A stretch of 9,865 nucleotides of DNA from JBCCYM01 sp039190005 (GTDB taxonomy: Bacteria > Pseudomonadota > Gammaproteobacteria > UBA12402): NCBI GenBank assembly GCA_039190005.1, contig JBCCYM010000066.1, positions 1-9,865 of the forward strand, given 5' to 3'. The translations under genes and the position numbers were made by a program. How positions within the stretch are numbered: the stretch's first letter is position 1; every line of letters starts with the position of its first letter. The notes beneath the pieces are model-generated. The model had not been told where the DNA came from, did not search any database, and worked only from the letters and a program-made list of their open reading frames with translations. Below are positions 6,796 through 9,865 of this stretch, piece after piece.

Positions 6796-7334
6796 CAAAG
6801 CTCCCCACTATGATTTTTTTGATGATGTATCTCACGCTTAAGTTTATCAAAAAAATGCAGTTTTATAATGTCGTTTTTAATTGTTTTAGTATCGATTGTT
6901 GTTTGCGCAAAAAGCGCATGCAATTTCGTGTAGAGTAATTTAAGATGCACGTTCACTTTACGTTCCAATTCAGCTAAATTTATATTTTCCGCCAGCTGTT
7001 GCCGCAATGCCATCTGTTCAGTTAAAAAGTCATAATCGTTTACGGTATCGCGGTCAAAATTAATGTCATCACCGCCATAATATTGCAATAAATACAAGGC
7101 ACGCTTAAGCGGTTGTTTTAAAGTATCATAAGCGTCATTAATCAGCGATGAATATTGCACTGCCACACGGCGTTCAGATTCACTGGCTTGGGCAAAACGG
7201 TCAGGATGAATTTGTTGCTGCAATAAATGATAGTGTCGTTCTAAATTTTTAACATCGACTTGGAAAGAAACCGGCAAATTAAGTAAGTTAAAATAATCTG
7301 GCTTGCTTGCAATATGTTGTCTTTTATCTTCCAC
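6795..7334 (-). CDS. hscB: Fe-S assembly J-domain co-chaperone HscB
   Basis: HscB is the J-type co-chaperone that brings IscU to HscA and stimulates its ATPase. The 179-aa product has an N-terminal J domain with the HPD motif at 43-45 (QIHPDRFA). A C-terminal three-helix domain with FLTEQMALRQQL and KLHFFDKLKREI follows, the part that binds IscU. It is about 8 residues longer than E. coli HscB because about 12 residues precede DYFNLLNLP. The start is a GTG at 7334; no in-frame ATG lies between the upstream stop and the J domain. The Shine-Dalgarno is weak (TGAG about 8 nt away), so translation may depend on coupling with iscA, which ends 12 nt upstream. The 3' end overlaps hscA by one base. 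Confidence 0.95.
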   Translation of the reverse strand: MEDKRQHIASKPDYFNLLNLPVSFQVDVKNLERHYHLLQQQIHPDRFAQASESERRVAVQYSSLINDAYDTLKQPLKRALYLLQYYGGDDINFDRDTVNDYDFLTEQMALRQQLAENINLAELERKVNVHLKLLYTKLHALFAQTTIDTKTIKNDIIKLHFFDKLKREIHHQKNHSGEL

Positions 7335-7346
7335 ACCATACGCTCA

Positions 7347-7688
7347 TTACACAGTAAAACTCTCACCACAACCACAACGGTTTTTTTCATTGGGATTAAC
7401 AAATTCAAACCCTTCATTTAATCCTCTTTTAACATAGTCTACTGTGGTATTTTTGAGATATTGATAGGCTTTGGGATCAACATAAACAGCATAATCGCTA
7501 TCCGTGATGGCTGACACATAATCATCATCGTTGGGATCGTCAACATATTCCATCACGTAAGCCAAACCGGAGCAACCGGTTTTTTTCACCGCGACGCGAA
7601 TACCAACCCCACGCCCTCTTGCTTGCAACTGTTCAATAATATGTTGTCTTGCTGATGGCGTCAAATGAATATGACAGTCATTACTCAA
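7347..7688 (-). CDS. iscA: A-type Fe-S carrier/scaffold IscA (TTG start)
   Basis: IscA is an A-type protein that carries Fe-S clusters or iron to target proteins, notably for [4Fe-4S] assembly. The 113-aa product has the three family cysteines: Cys39 in TGCSG and Cys105 and Cys107 in the C-terminal CGCGESF. GLNEGFEFVNPN is also conserved. IscA rather than ErpA or SufA is indicated by its place between iscU and hscB and by similarity to E. coli IscA. The start is a TTG at 7688, two nt after the iscU stop. No in-frame ATG exists between the preceding in-frame stop and the conserved domain, and AGAGG at 7696-7700 is well placed 7 nt upstream. The product is about 6 residues longer than E. coli IscA, through a longer N-terminus and one loop. 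Confidence 0.96.
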   Translation of the reverse strand: MSNDCHIHLTPSARQHIIEQLQARGRGVGIRVAVKKTGCSGLAYVMEYVDDPNDDDYVSAITDSDYAVYVDPKAYQYLKNTTVDYVKRGLNEGFEFVNPNEKNRCGCGESFTV

Positions 7689-7690
7689 GA

Positions 7691-8077
7691 TTAGACCTCT
7701 TGTTTATGTTTTTGCTTATAATCATTGATTGCCGCTTTAATCGCGTCTTCAGCAAGAATTGAACAATGTATTTTTACTGGTGGCAGTGATAATTCTTCAA
7801 CAATATCCATATTTTTGATTTGTTGCGCTTGTTCAAGTGACATACCTTTGAGCTGTTCAGTCGCTAAAGAACTTGAAGCAATGGCCGAACCACAACCAAA
7901 TGTTTTGTACTTTGCGTCGACAATACGCCCCTCTTCCACTTTAATCTGTAGTTTCATCACATCACCACAAGCTGGTGCGCCTACCATGCCGGTACCGACA
8001 TTGGGATCATTTTCATCCAATGAACCAACATTACGCGGATTTTCAAAATGATCGATTACTTTTTCACTATAAGCCAT
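7691..8077 (-). CDS. iscU: Fe-S cluster assembly scaffold IscU
   Basis: IscU is the scaffold on which [2Fe-2S] clusters form from IscS-derived sulfur. The product is 128 aa, the same length as E. coli IscU, and nearly identical in its core. The ligands Cys37, Asp39, Cys62, His104 and Cys105 are present (one residue is missing after position 47 relative to E. coli), as is the LPPVK HscA-recognition motif at 98-102. The ATG at 8077 has a strong AGGAG at 8084-8088, 6 nt away. The gene follows iscS after 19 nt, the largest gap in the operon. Confidence 0.99.
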   Translation of the reverse strand: MAYSEKVIDHFENPRNVGSLDENDPNVGTGMVGAPACGDVMKLQIKVEEGRIVDAKYKTFGCGSAIASSSLATEQLKGMSLEQAQQIKNMDIVEELSLPPVKIHCSILAEDAIKAAINDYKQKHKQEV

Positions 8078-8083
8078 AATTTT

Positions 8084-8088
8084 CTCCT
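8084..8088 (-). promoter_or_regulatory. Strong ribosome binding site of iscU
   Basis: AGGAG lies 6 nt before the iscU ATG, in the only isc intergenic gap large enough to hold a full site outside a coding region. It is the strongest ribosome binding site in the operon, which would fit a need for high scaffold levels. Confidence 0.7.
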
Positions 8089-8096
8089 ATTACGAA

Positions 8097-9323
8097 TTAA
8101 TGCCCTTGCCAGTTGACTTTACTCAAGTCAACACCACTTTTATACATATCCCACAACGGTGACATCGCCCGCAATTTTGCAACCGCTTGATGTATTTTTT
8201 CAATGGTATAATCAATTTCAGCTTCCGTGGTGAAACGACCAATTGAAATACGTAACGAGCTATGCGCCAATTCATCATCGAGCCCTAAGGCACGCAATAC
8301 ATATGAAGGTTCAAGACTGGCGGATGTGCAAGCGGAACCTGAAGACACCGCCAAGTCTTTTAACGCCATAATTAAGGATTCACCTTCAACGTAGTTGAAG
8401 CTGACATTTAAAATACCTGGATAAGATTGATCAGCCACGCCATTGAACTTCACCGCTTCGATATCTTTTACACCCTGTCTTAATTTTTCATTAAATTTTT
8501 TAATCCGCTTATATTCCTGTTGCATTTCTTGACCGGCAATATGAAAAGCCTCACCCATGCCGACAATTTGATGGGTCGGCAATGTGCCGGAGCGCATGCC
8601 ACGCTCATGACCACCACCATGTATTTGCGCTTCCAAACGGATGCGTGGTTTACGACGCACATAGAGGACACCAATACCTTTAGGGCCATAAATTTTATGC
8701 CCGGAAAAGGACATTAAATCAACCGGTAACTCCGATAAATTGATCGGCAATTTGCCCGCGCTCTGCGCCGCGTCAACATGAAAAATTACCCCACGTTCAC
8801 GCGCAATCGCGCCAATAGAAGCAATATCTTGAATAACGCCAATTTCATTGTTGACATGCATGATTGAAATCAAAATGGTATCGTCGCGTATGGTATTTTT
8901 GAGTACATTAAGGTCAATAAGACCATCACTATCCGGCGATAAATAAGTGACTTCAAAACCTTGCTGTTCTAAATTACGGCAAGTATCCAACACCGCCTTA
9001 TGTTCGGTTTTACAGGTAATAATGTGTTTACCTTTGCGCTTGTAAAAATGCGCCGCGCCCTTGATCGCTAAGTTATCCGCTTCGGTCGCGCCGGAAGTCC
9101 AGACAATTTCGCGTGGATCGGCATGAACAAGTGTCGCCACCTGCTTTCTCGCTTCTTCAACCGTGGCTTCCGCCTGCCAGCCGAATTTATGTGACCGCGA
9201 CGCCGGATTGCCAAACACACCTGTGGTGGTCATATATTGCGTCATTTTTTCGGCGACACGTAAATCAGTCGGTGTTGTTGCCGCGTAATCAAGATAAATA
9301 GGTAGATTGGTGAGTTGTGTCAT
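8097..9323 (-). CDS. iscS: Cysteine desulfurase IscS
   Basis: IscS is a PLP-dependent class V aminotransferase-fold enzyme that takes sulfur from L-cysteine as a persulfide and passes it to IscU and other acceptors, including tRNA-thiolation proteins. The 408-aa product aligns throughout with E. coli IscS (404 aa) with a 4-residue offset. The PLP lysine is Lys210 in SGHKIYGPKG. The active-site Cys332 lies in the mobile loop SSGSACTSASLEPS, and His108 (TEHKA), Asp184 and Gln187 are in place. The C-terminus SPLWDMYKSGVDLSKVNW, which docks IscU in E. coli, is conserved. The ATG at 9323 overlaps the iscR stop (ATGA); AGAGG at 9331-9335 is 7 nt upstream. The start is two to four residues longer than in E. 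coli. Confidence 0.99.
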   Translation of the reverse strand: MTQLTNLPIYLDYAATTPTDLRVAEKMTQYMTTTGVFGNPASRSHKFGWQAEATVEEARKQVATLVHADPREIVWTSGATEADNLAIKGAAHFYKRKGKHIITCKTEHKAVLDTCRNLEQQGFEVTYLSPDSDGLIDLNVLKNTIRDDTILISIMHVNNEIGVIQDIASIGAIARERGVIFHVDAAQSAGKLPINLSELPVDLMSFSGHKIYGPKGIGVLYVRRKPRIRLEAQIHGGGHERGMRSGTLPTHQIVGMGEAFHIAGQEMQQEYKRIKKFNEKLRQGVKDIEAVKFNGVADQSYPGILNVSFNYVEGESLIMALKDLAVSSGSACTSASLEPSYVLRALGLDDELAHSSLRISIGRFTTEAEIDYTIEKIHQAVAKLRAMSPLWDMYKSGVDLSKVNWQGH

Positions 9324-9820
9324 CGTAAAGCCTCTTTTGCCGCATAGGATTTTTTAGTGATAAAAGGAAATTTAGCCATTTCCATAGAATGGTCTTGACG
9401 TCGCGCTGTCTTTTGAACCTGTGGTTTTTTCATTAAATCCGCCAAGGTAATTTCTGTGAGAAAATCATTAATGGTATGGTTCAAATCCGCCCAAAGATCA
9501 TGGGTCAGACAAGGCAAGCCATTATGACAATTCTCGGCGCCACCGCATTGCGTGTTATCAACCGATTCATTGGTTGCCAGAATAATATCCGCCACACTGA
9601 TCTTGGCAGCCGGTCGACTTAACAGATAACCGCCAGCCGAACCACGCACACTGGTCAATAAATCAGCCCGCCGTAATTTTGCCGATAATTGCTCAAGATA
9701 ACTCTGAGAAATACCTTGCCGACCGGCAATATCAGCCAAAGAAACCTGCCCTTTGTCCTGATGCAAGGCAATATCCAGCATCGCTGTCACGGCATAGCGC
9801 CCTTTGGTGGTTAATTTCAT
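9320..9820 (-). CDS. iscR: Fe-S-sensing Rrf2-family regulator IscR
   Basis: IscR is a winged-helix repressor/activator that carries a [2Fe-2S] cluster made by the ISC system and, when loaded, represses its own operon. With the start chosen here the product is 166 aa (E. coli 162). The N-terminal MKLTTKGRYAVTAMLDIAL matches the family, and the cluster ligands Cys92, Cys98, Cys104 and His107 fall at the same numbers as in E. coli. The recognition region QGISQSYLEQLSAKLRRADLLTSVRG is kept. The ATG at 9820 is chosen over an in-frame ATG at 9856 because it matches homologues and has TGAGG at 9829-9833, 8 nt away; the upstream ATG lies inside a dispersed repeat. The C-terminal tail SMEMAKFPFITKKSYAAKEALR is not like E. 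coli. The gene overlaps iscS by 4 nt. The promoter must lie beyond the window, so autoregulation cannot be read here. Confidence 0.97.
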   Translation of the reverse strand: MKLTTKGRYAVTAMLDIALHQDKGQVSLADIAGRQGISQSYLEQLSAKLRRADLLTSVRGSAGGYLLSRPAAKISVADIILATNESVDNTQCGGAENCHNGLPCLTHDLWADLNHTINDFLTEITLADLMKKPQVQKTARRQDHSMEMAKFPFITKKSYAAKEALR

Positions 9821-9828
9821 TAGTTTAG

Positions 9829-9833
9829 CCTCA
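9829..9833 (-). promoter_or_regulatory. Ribosome binding site that decides the iscR start
   Basis: TGAGG lies 8 nt before the ATG at 9820. It supports this start over the longer reading frame that begins in the repeat at 9856. Confidence 0.7.
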
Positions 9834-9851
9834 ATTTTTAGCTTATCTTTT

Positions 9852-9865
9852 GTCATTCCCGCGCG
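9852..9865. repeat. Partial copy of the dRS3-like palindrome at the window edge
   Basis: GTCATTCCCGCGCG at the right edge matches the reverse complement of the palindrome arm and flank at 496-518 (GCGCGGGAATGAC) over 13 bases; the window cuts the rest. Relative to that copy it lies in the opposite orientation, about 30 bp upstream of the iscR start. It would sit in the 5' leader or promoter region of the isc operon. Confidence 0.6.

Noticed and set aside
7725..8051. 108-codon plus-strand frame opposite iscU
   Set aside because: It is the complement of the highly conserved iscU gene; its length follows from iscU codon use.

Overview
The window is a gammaproteobacterial (or closely related betaproteobacterial-type) chromosome segment. 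It is moderately AT-rich and almost entirely coded on the minus strand. The main content is a complete ISC iron-sulfur cluster assembly operon in the order iscR-iscS-iscU-iscA-hscB-hscA-fdx (9820 down to 4608), the gene order typical of beta- and gammaproteobacteria. The proteins resemble the E. coli ones closely, and all expected ligand and catalytic residues are visible. The species cannot be named from this sequence. Low GC and dispersed palindromic repeats would fit several lineages.

Layout, following minus-strand transcription from the right edge. The window ends inside a partial copy of a dispersed palindromic repeat lying just upstream of iscR. The seven isc genes follow with overlaps or gaps of 19 nt or less. 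Directly after fdx, where iscX often sits, is a relic of about 20 codons that looks like the C-terminus of an IS30-family transposase. Next come two AT-richer accessory genes: a class I nitronate monooxygenase-like flavoprotein (4523-3447) and a TauE/SafE-family membrane permease (3235-2495). A cluster of three REP-like repeats (3341-3426) separates them. Then comes the housekeeping GTPase gene typA/bipA (2354-552). At the left edge, on the plus strand and convergent with typA, is the 3' part of a gene with a HEPN-like R-x4-H motif. Its reading frame breaks at a run of seven A residues and resumes in the -1 frame. A full copy of the 20-bp palindrome ATTCCC-N8-GGGAAT lies between this gene and typA.

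How the genes work together: IscS supplies sulfur from cysteine, IscU is the scaffold, IscA is an A-type carrier, HscA/HscB are the dedicated chaperone pair releasing the cluster from IscU, Fdx supplies electrons, and IscR senses cluster status. I see no wholly new system. The points most worth checking are the frameshifted HEPN-like gene, the two palindrome copies in opposite orientation around the isc-typA block, the transposase relic in the iscX position, and the iscR/iscS overlap that removes the usual regulatory spacer.
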